Positions 37,759-51,037 of a stretch of 64,000 bases of DNA are shown in pieces. Source of the DNA: Colias croceus (lineage: Eukaryota > Arthropoda > Insecta > Lepidoptera > Pieridae); NCBI RefSeq assembly GCF_905220415.1, contig NC_059543.1, positions 6,944,001 through 7,008,000 of the forward strand, in the 5' to 3' direction. Positions within the stretch are counted from its first letter, which is position 1, and every line of letters starts with the position of its first letter. Position numbers and translations under genes: made by a program. The notes under the pieces were generated by a model. That model made no database searches and was not told the origin of the DNA. It worked only from the letters and a program-made list of their open reading frames with translations.

Positions 37759-39393
37759 AAAGAATAAACTCAAAATTATTTATTATCTTCAAAATTTCAT
37801 CAACGTTTATTTAATTTACGACGCAAATTACAATTATATGAAGAATTACTTACTTATATGAATATGATAAGAAAACCCCCGAATTATATCGAAAAATTCC
37901 GTTCCTTTAGATAACGTTTCACCACAAAACAAATAATAGTACTACGTAGTATGCATGTATATAATAACGTAGATAATTCGAAATAAGTAAGTAGATTGTG
38001 ATTTGTGACACAAATATTTTGATTCATTGATCAGCAAGTACGATGTTTATGAATCAGATATGATTATGTATGCAAATTTAATTCACAGATAATTTATCAC
38101 GTGTGTTCTTCGAAGCTAATCATTAGAATTAATATACGCTCATTTAAAATACAAACAAAGGTTTGCAAATATACTAGAGTCATGTGGTATTGGCAATCCA
38201 ATGAGGAATACCATTGGGATTCTACACGGATTAATTATAGTTTTCCTCTTAGATACACACTGTAACGGAGGTTATTTGATATTATAATGAACTTTGAGGA
38301 TTATTATCCTTTATTTCTATGACAGAAAACAATTTAACAACAATTTAATTTGTAACTCATGTAACAGCCATCGTCCAAGGACAACTCGTGAGAAATTCAT
38401 TAAATAGGTCGTTTATAACGTTTAGATCATATATTTATAAGAGTCATTGAACGTACACATATCTTCAATAATATTTTCAAGTGAATTGTCAAATTAAAAC
38501 GCAATCAAGACTGGAATTTCACACGTCCTTCCTCATTTTGATAACATTTAACTCGGAAGGTTTCCACCATTAATCGTTATCTTTAGTATCAGAGGTTAAA
38601 CTACAATACGATAATGTTTATTCCCCCCTGCGGATCAAAATAGCTCCAGTTTATTAATATTATTATCGTACGTCGATTGGTGACGCAAAGGCTGTTTTAT
38701 TTATAATAATATAATATTATGATGTTTTTCAATAAAATAATTAAAGTTGCATTACCCCTGCATATTATTATCAACGGCAATAACATAAGGCTACAATAAT
38801 TACAAAATAAAAAAGTGTTTGATTCCAGTTAAGCTTTGTTTATAAATAGTTTTGCATTATATTCCGCATTATTATTGAATTCAATAGATATGCGATATTA
38901 TACATAGGTGCAAGTGTCACCTAGATTTCATATCCTTTCTCTAATACCCGTAGTTGTACCAAGGTTTCGAACAATGAGATAACATTCTATTGTAGTCACG
39001 AAATACCCTAGTAGTACCTTGAAATAGTATGTATGGAAATCTTATATAAACCGTTCCCATATATATTGAATAGACAACAATTAGGTATATACCGGGAAAT
39101 TGAGTTTTGTTTCATAAACATCGCTTACACGTGTTTCGCAAGTCCTCATGAAACATTCGTTAATATAATAATTATTACTATAAAATATTTTATAGTTCAC
39201 GTTAAGATAACATTTGTGACTTACTTTAAACTTACATGTTATAAAATATAAACCCAACTTTTCTGTAAACCAACCCAAAATTATTCTAGCTTACCAGATG
39301 AAAAGCGAATTCTTTAGACAACGCAGTGTCAAGTAGAATAAAAAACAACCATTCCTATATGATTCATATCAGGGTAATTAATCTTTATATTAA
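37759..39393. other. AT-rich intronic DNA
   Basis: No supported features. The open frames at 39033-39278 lie on both strands over the same bases and look like chance. Confidence 0.6.
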
Positions 39394-39564
39394 ACTAGCG
39401 GTCCGCCCCGGCTTCGCCCGTGGTACATATTTCGCAGTTAGCCTATGTTCTTTCTCAGGGTCTAAACATTGTCTGTGCCAAATTTCATCAAAATCGGTTG
39501 AGACTTAGGAGGTAAGGTAACAGACAAACAGAGTTACTTTCGCATTTATAATATTAGTAGGGAT
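39394..39564 (+). repeat. Interspersed element (CTAGCGGTCCGCCCCGG family), forward
   Basis: Begins ACTAGCGGTCCGCCCCGGCT, carries CCAAATTTCATCAAAATCGG and ends TTATAATATTAGTAGGGAT. Slightly internally deleted relative to the 8.2-kb copy. Confidence 0.8.
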
Positions 39565-41027
39565 TATTTACGATGTACGTATGTTTTTGTAAATTTTGAA
39601 CATAAAATGTAGAAATAGACCCCTTATCCTGTACATTTAATGTGTTCCTTTTTCTTTTAATAACTTGAAAACTTAGAGCATAAACCAACTAAACTAAAAC
39701 TAGTGTGAGAAAAATTATTGGACCCTAATAAAAACAAAAAGTCTCTTGTTCGTATCACTCATAGAAAAAAATTTCTGCGTTTTGAAGCGTTTTACTAATG
39801 AATTTGCTCATAAAGATGTGTACAATATTCCGTTTATTTTATTTTGAGAGGGTTTTCAATTTTCATATTAGTTTCTCATCTTTTCTGATGAGTTTTTAAT
39901 TCCAAACATAGTTCATTTTCTTTGGAATTTTTTAAAAGATACATATATGAATTTAAGCTTGGATTAGTTTAAGTGTCTATAAATAAACGTAATGTCGGTC
40001 GGTAGAAATAAGGGATGGACATGGGCATCAGGATCTCAGCGCAATGTTATTAATTAAGACTTGCGTCTAAATTAACCAGTATATTGTGGTCACTTTTGTT
40101 TTATTAATTGGATGTCATTGACCTTCATTAACAATATCAGGCATATAGCATGTTCGAACAAAAAAATCAAGTAATATACGTGTTAAATATAAGGAAAAAG
40201 TTTTGCGTTCAAGTAGAGTTATTCCGTACTAGTCGCCATTGTGTAGAATGGGCCAGGTCAAAGACTCAGTGTAGGTGAAATAATTCCGCGAATATTAAGA
40301 TCATCGGGACACGGAGGTCAATGAACTTATTAACAGTTTCGTAAAAAACTACTCTCATAAACCTTTTTAACATTTTCTTTGGAGAATTACCAGAAACATA
40401 ACCTCATTTGGTAGATGGAAAATTACGCGGCGAAATTTTATGCTTCACTTTATCGCCAATTTTTCCATGAAGTACATAATATTACAGAAGATATCAGGAC
40501 CGGGCCAATGTCTATAGTATTATAATAATAATTATCGTTTTATAATGAATGAATAATTATACCTACAATTACATAAACGGCAGCCATTATTACTTAATTA
40601 TGATTTGTTCTCGCAAAACTCGATTGTTACATAACCTCATTGACTCTGATTGTACCTATTTAAGAAGGAAACATTACTTTTTATTATCTGTACCTAACTT
40701 GAACCGAGATTATAAGGATGTAGGTAGGTAAAAAGAGTGAGGTCTCAGTGTAACACAAAAATAGGTACCTACATACGAAAATAATTATAGTTAATATGGA
40801 TGATAAATAGGTAATTTATTGATAGGAGACCACTGTAATCTGAGTCTTTTACGATGCAATACCGACTGCAGAAATTTGGGAGGGAGGTAGATAAACGCAA
40901 GCTAATTAGATAAAAAGGTGATATATAAGAGATGGAATTTTGTAAGGGGAACGACCTTTGCACGCACGCGGGAAAAGGCAACAGCGGAAAGTTAGGGATA
41001 TATTGTATAATCTATACATGTCTAGGT
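39565..41027. other. AT-rich intronic DNA
   Basis: Nothing supported. Short frames at 40549-40731 and 40769-40981 are of background composition. Confidence 0.6.
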
Positions 41028-41696
41028 ATACTAATATTATAAAGCTGAAGAGTTTTTTTGTTTGTTTGTTTGAACGCACTAATCTCGGGAACTACTGGTC
41101 CGATTTGAAAAATTCTTTCGGTGTTAAACAAGATAGATAAATATGTACTTTGAAAAACATCAAAAACAATATTTGAAAAAATAAACATGTACTTATCAAT
41201 AATTATCATGTCTCAAAGAGAAAACAATATTTATTTTTGCATTTCTACAAAAAATGTCAATTGGATATCGATGAAACAATATCATGACATAGAGCTGATT
41301 TGACGATGGAATCGGAAGGTGGTCATAGGAACTCAGTAATTATATTGACTCAACTTTATCGAGTTTGGGCTCGTTTGACTCGTGTTGAAAAATACACTAA
41401 AAAGTATGAAATAAAAATAACTACTTACATACGTTAAAAACAACCGACTTCAAAAACGGAAAAGTAATAAATAAAAAAAATTGGCTCATAAGTTAAAATA
41501 TTATATTGAATTAATTGAGTAATCTATAACTATATTAAAATGAATCCCTATTTCCCTTGGCCACAGCATCACGCGTGAACGGCTGGACCGATTTTGATAA
41601 TTATTATTTTTTAATATTCCTTGAAGTACTAGAATGGTTCTTATGGAGAGAAAAAGTAAACATGTACCACGGGCGAAGCCGGGGCGGACTGCTAGT
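41028..41696 (-). repeat. Longer member of the CTAGCGGTCCGCCCCGG family, reverse
   Basis: The far end (ATACTAATATTATAAAGCTG, then TTTGTTTGTTTGAACGC and GGTCCGATTTGAAAAATTC) and the near end (GGGGCGGACTGCTAGT) are the two termini of one family, here in reverse orientation. AT-rich filler and a short CAACCGACTTCAAAAACGG motif separate them. It is probably a partly deleted longer copy. Confidence 0.6.
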
Positions 41697-42287
41697 TATT
41701 GATACAATATGTTTAAAAAAATAACTGGCAAAAACAAGATTTATGATTGCTTTTAATATTTCCGTAATGACCAAAACAAATCATTATGTTGGAATTTCAG
41801 TTGTTTATAGTTGGAAAAATCCACAATTCCATATCTACCTACTAAGTATAATAATTTTTGTCTTATATGGAAGTCTGAAATAGCGATGTGGACTTACTAC
41901 CTATTGTGTCCTTTACATTCAAGTATTAAAAGACATTACACAAATGGGTTTTACTGCGATCGTTATTTTAACACATGTTTTACGTAGCGTAGGTACGTAT
42001 AACCTTTTTAATATGTATAGTGTATACCATGGTCACACTCGAAAGGTGGTATAGACCCCATTGTTCAAAAATTTATAATGTCTTCGCATTGTAAATTAAT
42101 ATCCATTTATTCTATTAACTAAATTATTAAACAGTTAATACTATTTAACAATAATTAAGTACGATAATAATAAGGTACACTATTAGCATTATTAATAATT
42201 ATTGTCATTAAAATAAACTAAAATGTGAATTCATTATATAAATGAAGGTTTTTTAAAACATAGTGAATATTAATATTTTGCTCATCA

Positions 42288-42480
42288 ACGCCATCTGTAA
42301 TTTTATTAAGACACCAGTTATATTATAACACTGCCATCTATGAAGCAAATAAGAGTACTATCAGGACAACTTATTTTTAATTTTAGCGCCACCTATCGGA
42401 TTTTGTTAGTACTATAGTAACATACAAAGCTTATGGTCGCATCGAATGTGGTACTTCCTTGTTTTTCCGCTAGATGGCGC
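42288..42480. promoter_or_regulatory. Cluster of four CTCF-like motifs
   Basis: Four sites sharing AGRTGGC occur within 200 bp. Three read on the minus strand (42289-42297, 42333-42340, 42386-42399) and one on the plus strand (CCGCTAGATGGCGC, 42467-42480). The last matches the general animal CTCF core CCASYAGRKGGCRS at 13 of 14 positions, and the third matches at 12. CTCF binds such sites and organises chromatin loops. The cluster sits about 120 bases from the 54-nt exon. It could instead be a degraded repeat that happens to contain this motif. Confidence 0.4.
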
Positions 42481-42603
42481 AATTTTAACTTATAAATTAT
42501 AACAACTTTATTACGAAAATATAATATTATTTAAAGAATTATTACGATACGACAACCTGTTTTTTTATAAATTCCGTAAAAATAAATGTAAAATTAAACA
42601 TAC

Positions 42604-42657
42604 CAGTATCATTGAGTAATCCATGAATATCTGTCGTCGACCCATCGGCCGACATAG
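42604..42657 (-). CDS. Coding exon, 54 nt, extracellular stalk
   Basis: The exon follows a CGTTTCAG acceptor and ends at a GTATGT donor. Length is 54 nt, phase 1 at both ends. Together with the T from the previous exon it encodes SMSADGSTTDIHGLLNDT, and then one G that starts the next codon. The peptide is rich in Ser, Thr, Asp and Gly and has an N-D-T potential glycosylation sequon, consistent with an extracellular stalk just outside the membrane. It is a symmetric, frame-neutral cassette like its neighbours. No domain is recognisable. A cluster of CTCF-like motifs starts about 120 bases downstream in the sense of transcription (42288-42480). Confidence 0.8.
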
Positions 42658-43431
42658 CTGAAACGGAAAAAAAAGTAAAATTAATATTTCACAATGTAAT
42701 TTACACATAATAATATGTTTATGAATACCTATCAATGGATATTACGCCTGAACTATAAAGTTTTTACCTACTTTCGAAAAAATGGGGGAATAAATACCAT
42801 GAACCATCCCTATGATTTTATTTCTTTAGGATTATGTCTTTTTATATACCTATACTTACATAATTAATGGTTAATAATTAATTATGTATATTATAAACTA
42901 GCAAAAAGCGGTGATTTAGGAAATTAGGAGCAATGCAATTATTGCGAATCGGTGAATCAAGCTCCTCATAAATCGATTAAAATATTAATTCTTAAAATCA
43001 TAAATTACCTATACTTATACATATTAATACGTTATATTACTGTTTTCATTTTTTTGTTATATTTATTTTGAGGTACCTAGGTAACAAATACCTACATATT
43101 ATTATTATCTTTTTTTTTGCATTGCTCGATTGGAAGTAAAAAAACTCACTTTTCAGCATTTTTCACTCTTTCACCCAAAGATACTGTACGAATTTTGATC
43201 ATACTTGGTACCTAGTGCTGCATCTTATTTAGGTACCTGCCGGATTAACAATCACCTATAAGCTATAGAAATGCTTGCTCTTACTTGTTTTTTGTTTATT
43301 GTAAGTTAATTCAAAAGGAATGATAATTTCTATGCGTAACTACCTACGTACGGCTGTTTTTATGGCGAGCTTCATAAAACTATGTTTACATGGAATCTTT
43401 GGCAACTATTATAATATTAAAAGTTATTTAA

Positions 43432-44535
43432 CCCTTAACACGGCAAGCCCTGAAATAATGTACCCAGATATGACCTGAATTGATTTTAGTGATAGTGAAA
43501 AATAAAACAAATTTTCTGTAAGTAGGTTTTTCAGGATGTCCATTAAAACGGCCTTTGCCAAGAACCCCATCTTCATTGCTGTCTCAAAAAACGGACAACG
43601 CTGTCATACAGCTCATAAAATAAGAATGAAAAAATAAATATTCACATAATATAACACAATTGAAAACAATTTCAAATAGCATTTTATTGTTTTATTGTAT
43701 CACAGTATTTTCACTATCTATTATAACAAAAAAATCTTCAATTTTAACTAAATACCTAACAAATGATAATTTAGCCCTCTCGAGCTCAATCACACTATTT
43801 AGTTGTGTGGAATGTTAAATAATATTTATTATTTCGTGTCAAGCAACCTTTAGTTTCATTGATTACAAATAATAATGTTTTTTTCTAAATGTAAAGTGAT
43901 ATTTGGCCGATGATTAGGACATTTAGACGAAATGCATGTGGGGGTCGAGGAACTCCCGGTTCTATTGTAGACCCAAGGGATTTAACTGATTTTAGATTAT
44001 ATTCGTCATTTTGAACTCAATTAAAAATAATTCTACATAAAATAAATTACTCTAAAGCAAGGAAATCCCATAAAAGTGATATTTTATTAAAGTACGAATC
44101 ATGGCAACGTCCGTTTCTTGGGACATGCCAAATGGTTCTTAGTTACCTGTATCTACGGCACTGTCCCAAAAAACGGACCAGCTATATTTCAGATGTTTTG
44201 TCATAGAATTATTTGAATATTTCATAATCTTTAGAGCAAAAACAACAGTTTATCTCACCTGAAAGTTAAATCAATAGAAATCAAATACGGAAACTATTTC
44301 ATTAAAGCTATTATTGACCAGAAACACAAACCATCACTAATTCCGGGAATCCCTAAATTCAACAGTCACTTAGCACACTAATCAAATGTTCTCTATAATT
44401 GGCATGTAGGAGAAAAATAAAGAAATGTTATCTTACTTTCTCCAACGTAGTCAATTTTCTAGATTTTTTGGAACGTTCAAGATTTACACGGCAATAAGTA
44501 CATGTACTAAAAAAGTGACAGAAAAGCTTTAAGGG
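43432..44535. mobile_element. piggyBac-type non-autonomous element with TTAA ends
   Basis: The segment begins CCCTTAA and ends TTAAGGG, and is bordered on both sides by TTAA (43428-43431 and 44536-44539). TTAA targets and CCC-starting terminal repeats are characteristic of piggyBac elements. Length is 1,104 bp with no transposase frame. Three internal 16-base repeats of the form GTCCCAAAAAACGGAC lie at 43581-43596, 44109-44124 (inverted) and 44162-44177 and may be transposase-binding repeats. Terminal repeats are short, so the superfamily call depends on TTAA plus the CCC ends. Confidence 0.7.
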
Positions 44536-44539
44536 TTAA

Positions 44540-47500
44540 ATAGGTATCATACTAATTATTCTAGTTCTTATTACTGTCATAGTCGATCATGTTGTCAGAT
44601 CGTCACGCTCAGCTTACGACGGCCTCCAACCGACCGCAGTGCCAACGGAATTCAGTTATATAATGGATATAAACAAACAACCTGATAAAACTATCATTAT
44701 TTTGCTATTACGAACAAAACCACATCGATAAGCATGATAGGAATCATCTTGATAAGGATTTGAATAAGGAAGAGTAAGAAAGCAATTACACCTACATTTA
44801 TTATGCAAATCGAGTAAGTACCAAAATTGATGACTATTAGTAGTGTTTGTACACTTACACACACATATTACACATAAAACAAACACATAAAAAAACAAAC
44901 AACTCTGCCATGTGTCACGCTGGGTAAACTGAAGAAAATCCCACTAATTAGACAAACATTTTGAAGCAAAATGTGTAGGTTCCAACTAAAATTTTATACT
45001 CTTGTAGAGCAAAGGATGTGATATATTATTTTAGAATAAACTAAGAAATACATTTTAACAGTGAAATTTAAATGTTATTTAGTTTGTATATGTATAATTT
45101 AGTTAATTAGTTCGTATTACATATTTATAAAATATAAGATAAGATAATAAAAGGTGTGTTTAATCTGTGGGTTAATAAAACCTCAAAAGTAATAATCAGG
45201 ATTATGCTGTCCTCGGAGCAATTAACATGCTGGCTGTCAATAAAAAAAAATTTTTTTATTTACATATTCCAAATTCAAACTTACCTAATTTCTACAGAAA
45301 TAGCATCGAATCGATGGTTTAAAGATTTTAAAGCTGTTATTTACCATGATTATTTAGTGTTATTTAATTCATATTTCATGTTTTTTTTGCAATACCTAAT
45401 TAGATAGGTAATAGATATAACAATTTGTTTTTTGTTTATTAATATTTTCGGGATATCGTCGAGAATTGCATCGGGTTCACCTGATGACAGTGAGCAAATG
45501 AAGTTAAGTGTATTTATACTTTCTTTTTATTTCATTATATTAAATTGTACATACCTAGGTATTATTATAATATAGATAGAGTGTGCTATAAATATCCAAA
45601 TCGAATCAACGTTCTAGAATATATTATTCCTAATTCGGTTCAGAGATCACATATTGTGTAGTAATTGTTAGAATTTTGAGAAAAGGTACGTCACAAATGA
45701 TTATTGATATTATATTTTGTAATTGCATAATAATTGACGTCACTCATTGTAATATATAAGCTTAGTAATTATGAATTATTACCTACGTTTCATAGGCATA
45801 ATATAAAGCATTTAAAATGGTTTGACCGTTTGGGTGGTATCTGACCTTAACTGGAATTAATTGGAAGCAGTTTGACAATAACCTGTTAGGAAGCCACTTA
45901 CTGTCGACGTTAATTTCGCAATTCACGAGATCATTGCCCCATGTAATTACTGCAGGTTGCTAAGTATGCGGTGATTAGAAATGCCCTTACCCTAGTTATT
46001 CACTTCCCGGTGTTTTACTATCCTTTTCCTCGATTCCATGAGAATCAAATAAACGCGGTAAATTCTTATGGAAATTGTTTTCTTTTTCCTTTATTAGAAT
46101 AAAATTAACATTGCGGAGGTTGAATAAAGTGTATAAGAACCGTTCGTTGTAAGTTTTGGGAGTCAGTTGATATTAAAAATAATAGAAAAAAAGTTTATTT
46201 TAGTGTTAAGTACTGGTAGAGACTTTCCCTTAGGTACATACTTAGGTAGGATATATATAAAAGTAGAAATTATATTTATTATATATCAGCTATTCTATAT
46301 TTAAATATATACGTAATACATATAAACTTAGTAATTACAGAATGTTCTACAGTATAATAATACATTATTAAAGTAATTAAAGCCTTGATTAGAACTGGTC
46401 TCTGTAATGAAAATCGTGATGATTTTTATGCTTCAATATTTAAATAGATAGTAGAAGTGACGACTATAACTTTGTATATCATTTTCATATATGGGAAAAT
46501 ACGTTTAATTTAATTGAAAATAAAAATATATAATATATAATAATTAATGATATTATAATAGTAATTATTAAAGTTTTGAAACATTAATTTTGACCAAAGG
46601 AAACTTTCCAGAATATGTTATGAACATTAATTTTATTCAATGTACATATTTAAATATGAAACTTAACAAAAAAAAACTTGTTTTCATAACCTATTATAAG
46701 TTATGTTAATTCTGAACATCGTTGGTGTAGTTTTTTGTATGAGGATAATGCGTATGCGAATAATTACATAATACTGCCATATATTATTATGTAATTTAAT
46801 TCTCCGATCAATTTTGCGATCACTGTTTATCAATCAATATAATCGTGCACGATATTACAAATGGATTAGTCATTAACGTGTGTCGTCTATAAATAACATA
46901 AGGAAGATATATAAAAGAACAAATAAAACAATTTGTTATAGTCAGGTAATTTTATAACCTTGAATTTTATAGAAAGCCATTCACCCTCTAATCTCTATTC
47001 AAATGAAGTAATAAAAACGGTTTATTTTTTATAAAATTTTGCATAATGTATGACGTTTCTGAACTTAATTAAAATTGATCGCTGTCGCATCAATCTTTTT
47101 AACAGTGATTAATTACAGAAATGCGACAATTAAGTATTTATTAACAATTATATAGTATGACTTCTCTTATAATATATTAAAAAATCAGCTTTAAAAAGAT
47201 TAAATATTTAGTTTAAGCCACGAAGAATCAACTGTGAAAACATGTAAGATAAAAAAATGTAAACAGTCAAATCTTATCTCTATTAATTTTTTTATGATTT
47301 TTAAACTAACTCATATTGTTCCTTTGTTGTAAAACGTTGTATTCTTTATGGACGGATTAATTCTGATTTCTCCAAATTCAGGTAAAAATACAAAGTAAGG
47401 AAAACGAATTTTCCTAACTTGTTTAGAAATTTAGGTACTTATTAAAATTCTATTTATATTTTATAATCACCATAGCCACGATATCTGCATAACAATTTTC

Positions 47501-50500
47501 CGCACGGTGTGAAAACTTATTAGTATTTCAAGGAAAAGTGTAAATAGTGCAATTGTAGAATCGGAAGTGTCTTTAACAATACTGAGGTCAATTAGTACTA
47601 TTTGTATTCAGGTGGTCATGTCGAAGCTGACTTACCTAATGCAGAAAGCGATACACACTGACATATTGATCTTTGTAAGGTTACGAATTACGACGCGAAC
47701 GCTGTAATATATTTTTTGGTTTCAAACAAAACATGTTTGTATTCATTTTTATTTTCTGATTTTTGTATGTGCAATTTTTTTTAAAGATATTTCTTGGCCA
47801 TGAACTGCAAAATATATTCAATTACTTTCAGTCATATTAATTTTACCGATTACAATAAGCACCATATCAAATTAATCTAAAAAAATATTATTTATAAGTA
47901 ACTACTTTTTTCAAAATTAAAATATATGAATTTCAAATCCTAATAATAACATTATTAAATTTTAATGCTTATAAAGATACGATAATTATAATAAATAGAA
48001 CACCATCATTAATATCGGAATAGGTTCCTTCACGGTTAATTAACGACGTCACCTCGTAAGACAAACAAGATTCGCAGTTTTATCAGGAGGATTATATATT
48101 TATTCAAAAAATATCGAAAGAAACTTTTTTGCACGTGACTACTTCTTATAAATTACGTCTCTTAATGGCACTCACATGTCCTATTCATTGCTTTTTTTTA
48201 AGAGCGGTCGTGCGGGCGTATAACTTCTCTATTGTGTGAATGTAAACATATTAATTCTATTCGGTGTGTAATGAATATGAACTGTTTTTTATATATAAAT
48301 TTATAAACTTTTTTATATGTATATTTGCTATGTACGATCTTCATATTTAGACGATACTTTTAAAAAAATCTAGAAAAAAATTTGCTTTATGAAAATGCGG
48401 GTAACTTTCACGATCAAGTGCAAGATAAGATCAGAAAATAGTAAACATCAACAACAACAACACAAATTTAATCAAATTATATCGATATATCTCAAACATT
48501 GAGATATAATGACCGTCATTTTTTAAAGCACATCTTTACATTTTTTCGTATTTATAATTGAATATAATAATAATAAAGAGCGGGATAAAAATAATATAAT
48601 AATAATTACAAATTCTGCAGCTGAGTTGCAAATCGCAAAAATAAGAAAATGTAATAAAGAGTAGATAGAGTTTTCAACTTTAAAATGACAACACTCTACA
48701 CGTATTGTAGCACCCTCGCTTTCTCACCACTGAGCACAAAAAGGACACACACATTAATCCCAACGTTTTAAAATATAAAATTCCATTTTATTAAATTTGT
48801 TTCTTTTCCTTTTTAGAATTGATAAATATATATCATGTTGTTTTATGGTTGAATGAATAACAGGATACTTAGTAGGATATAATCACAAAATCGTACTTCC
48901 CTTATATACCTTGATTACTTAAATACTTTTTTATGGAATTTTCTTGAAACATTAGAATACACACATACGTACAATAAGGATAATAACAATTCTAAACTTA
49001 TTCGTAATCGTTAAGATAATTTCAATTGTATACATAAATCAATTCCGCGTACTCGTCTTTATGCATTCATGATACAACAAATGCGTGATATGAATATTTC
49101 GTGTAATATACTTTTTAGATAGATATATTATGTAATCTTGCCCATTTAAATATTTTAAGGCAACATAATAATATATTTTTTCTATGTACCATACCTTCTT
49201 CAGCATTGTTGGAAGCGGCTAAGCCTTGGTGAAAATTGTAAAAAATGTACTTCCTTTTGTACGATAACCTTTTATGGGTTATTTTTAAAGTAAGCTTTAA
49301 GGATGTCATCATGGACTATTATTATCAGATTGGAATTAATGATTTACTTGTTCTAATATAAAAAACAAGGTTTATGCAGCAACCTTGTGTAGGCTTCAAT
49401 AATTATCATAACAACTCGTACTGATAAGGACTATTGTTAGCTGGCTTATAAAGGGATTAGTTTTTAATATTATTAAGACACGTGATATGATAAATTATAA
49501 TCACTGTTATAACAATATGCAACTGCATTAAATAGTTACGTCATTACCTAATTAATATGTCGTTTTTTACTAACAAGGTGCACGTAATACCATTCTAGTC
49601 TCACCAAGTCTAGACTATTTACTTATACTCTTTAGAAACTAGTGTTACATATAATTGTTAAAATTAAGATATAGCTGTTTACTACATTAGTTATCTAATT
49701 GTTAATAAAATATATAACTAGATACGATTATATAAGAAGCCTCTACCTTATTGAGAGTTACGTTGGATGTCTCCTAAGCCGTACAAGACTACGGCTTAAA
49801 GAAATTAGAATTTTTTTGAGAATAAAAAAAATTGAATAGAGGCGGGAACCGCACCCATTCCATTATCGACATTGATAGATGTTCAAAATCAAAGTCTAAA
49901 AGGATTAAAATATAATGTTACGGCTCTATCTGTAAACTTTTTGTCCTTTATTCGTGAGGAATTAAGATTTCGTTTCAAATTTTGTGTGCAGCATAATAAT
50001 ATCTCTCCTTAGACTTGCTTTTAAAAGGGTAGGTGTAATTGAAGGGCGGTTTAACCCTCCAGACAGGGAAAATGTCAATAGAAAATGAAAGCTGCCTTCT
50101 ACACTCAGAATTTTGCATGTGGTTTTGAAGTTAAAATAATGTTCCCCTTTAAAATGGATCCTTTGAAATATAAAACACAAGAAAATATGCTCATGTGCTT
50201 TTGTGCATTTCTTACTATAAAAAGGTGTGTAAGAAATACAAATTTAATTCTTTATAGCTGATATTTCTGATGTCGTCTTCCTAACAGAGGAATAAATAGG
50301 TTTTGATTGATGTATAGCAATCCTGTATAAGCAAGGTAATTGTTTAATTATTCGTAGGTACTTTTATGATACGTCAATGGTCATAATACGTAGGTAAGTA
50401 CATCTTAGTTGAATGACACGCCGGCTTATAATACATAGAGAATGTATTTAAACATTGAGTAGTATCGCTTTAGATAGTGAACACTTCAATTAGCTATCTT

Positions 50501-50726
50501 CGTCAAACAATTATCCGCTCACACTTTATCTTGTGTTTATTTTCAGATTTGTACCCCGCCCTCGCATTTACCTACTTCACTTTGAGGAAGTGTAAATTGT
50601 ATGATTTACGACAATCGTATCTGTGACATTAATGTCTACTATTTACCGTAAAATATTTGGTATCTCTAGTTTCAAAGATTCGTTAAAACATTTATTGATT
50701 AATGTTACTATAAAGGATATGAGAGC
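44540..50726. other. AT-rich intronic DNA
   Basis: Apart from the candidate exon at 45902-45949, a consensus TGACGTCA at 45735-45742 and a spliceable-looking block at 47636-47701, I see no supported feature. The frames at 44656-44898 and 49962-50180 are of background composition. Confidence 0.55.
45902..45949 (-). CDS. Possible additional cassette exon, 48 nt
   Basis: A GTAAGTGG donor (45894-45901) and a TGCAG acceptor (45950 onward) bracket 48 nt that are open in exactly the frame needed between the 53.2-kb and 42.6-kb exons (phase 1 at both ends). The encoded peptide would be LITWGNDLVNCEINVD when joined to the upstream T. Local G+C is higher than the surrounding intron. Against it: the polypyrimidine tract is weak, and an open frame this short arises by chance fairly often. 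I list it as a candidate only. RNA-seq junction reads from 53188 to 45949 and from 45902 to 42657 would settle it. Confidence 0.3.
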
Positions 50727-51037
50727 AGTGGTGGCTCAGTGGTGAGACCTCGGACTTCGAATCGATAAGTCCGGGGTTCGAGACCAGGCGAGCGCGCAGG
50801 AATTAAATTGATTTTTCAATTTATCTGCGCATGTTGTAACATCACCACTGCTCGAACGGTGAAGGAAAACATCGTGAGGAAACCGACATGTCGAAGAATT
50901 AAAAAGTTCGACAACATGTGTCATCCGCCAACACGCACTTGGCCAGCGCGGTGGATTATGGCCTGTACCCTCATAGGAGGCCCGTGTCCCAGCAGTGGGA
51001 ACGTTTATGGGCTGATGATGATGATGATGATGATGAT
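50727..51037 (+). repeat. tRNA-derived SINE with TGATGA tail
   Basis: A tRNA-like head has an A box (TGGCTCAGTGG, 50732-50742) and a B box (GGTTCGAGACC, 50775-50785). The body follows (GAAGGAAAACATCGTGAGG, CATGTGTCATCCGCCAAC, CAGCAGTGGGAACGTTTATG), and then a (TGA)n tract at 51013-51037. The flanks AAAGGATAT and AAAAGATAT form an imperfect target duplication. This is a familiar moth SINE; open frames across it on both strands are not genes. Confidence 0.85.

Noticed and set aside
45240..45350. Possible minus-strand exon ending at the GTAAGT near 45281
   Set aside because: The donor is good, but the available acceptors give 7 or 49 nt, which break the frame between the phase-1 exons.
50732..50790. 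Possible tRNA gene
   Set aside because: tRNA-like head of a SINE, followed by the SINE body and a TGATGA tail.
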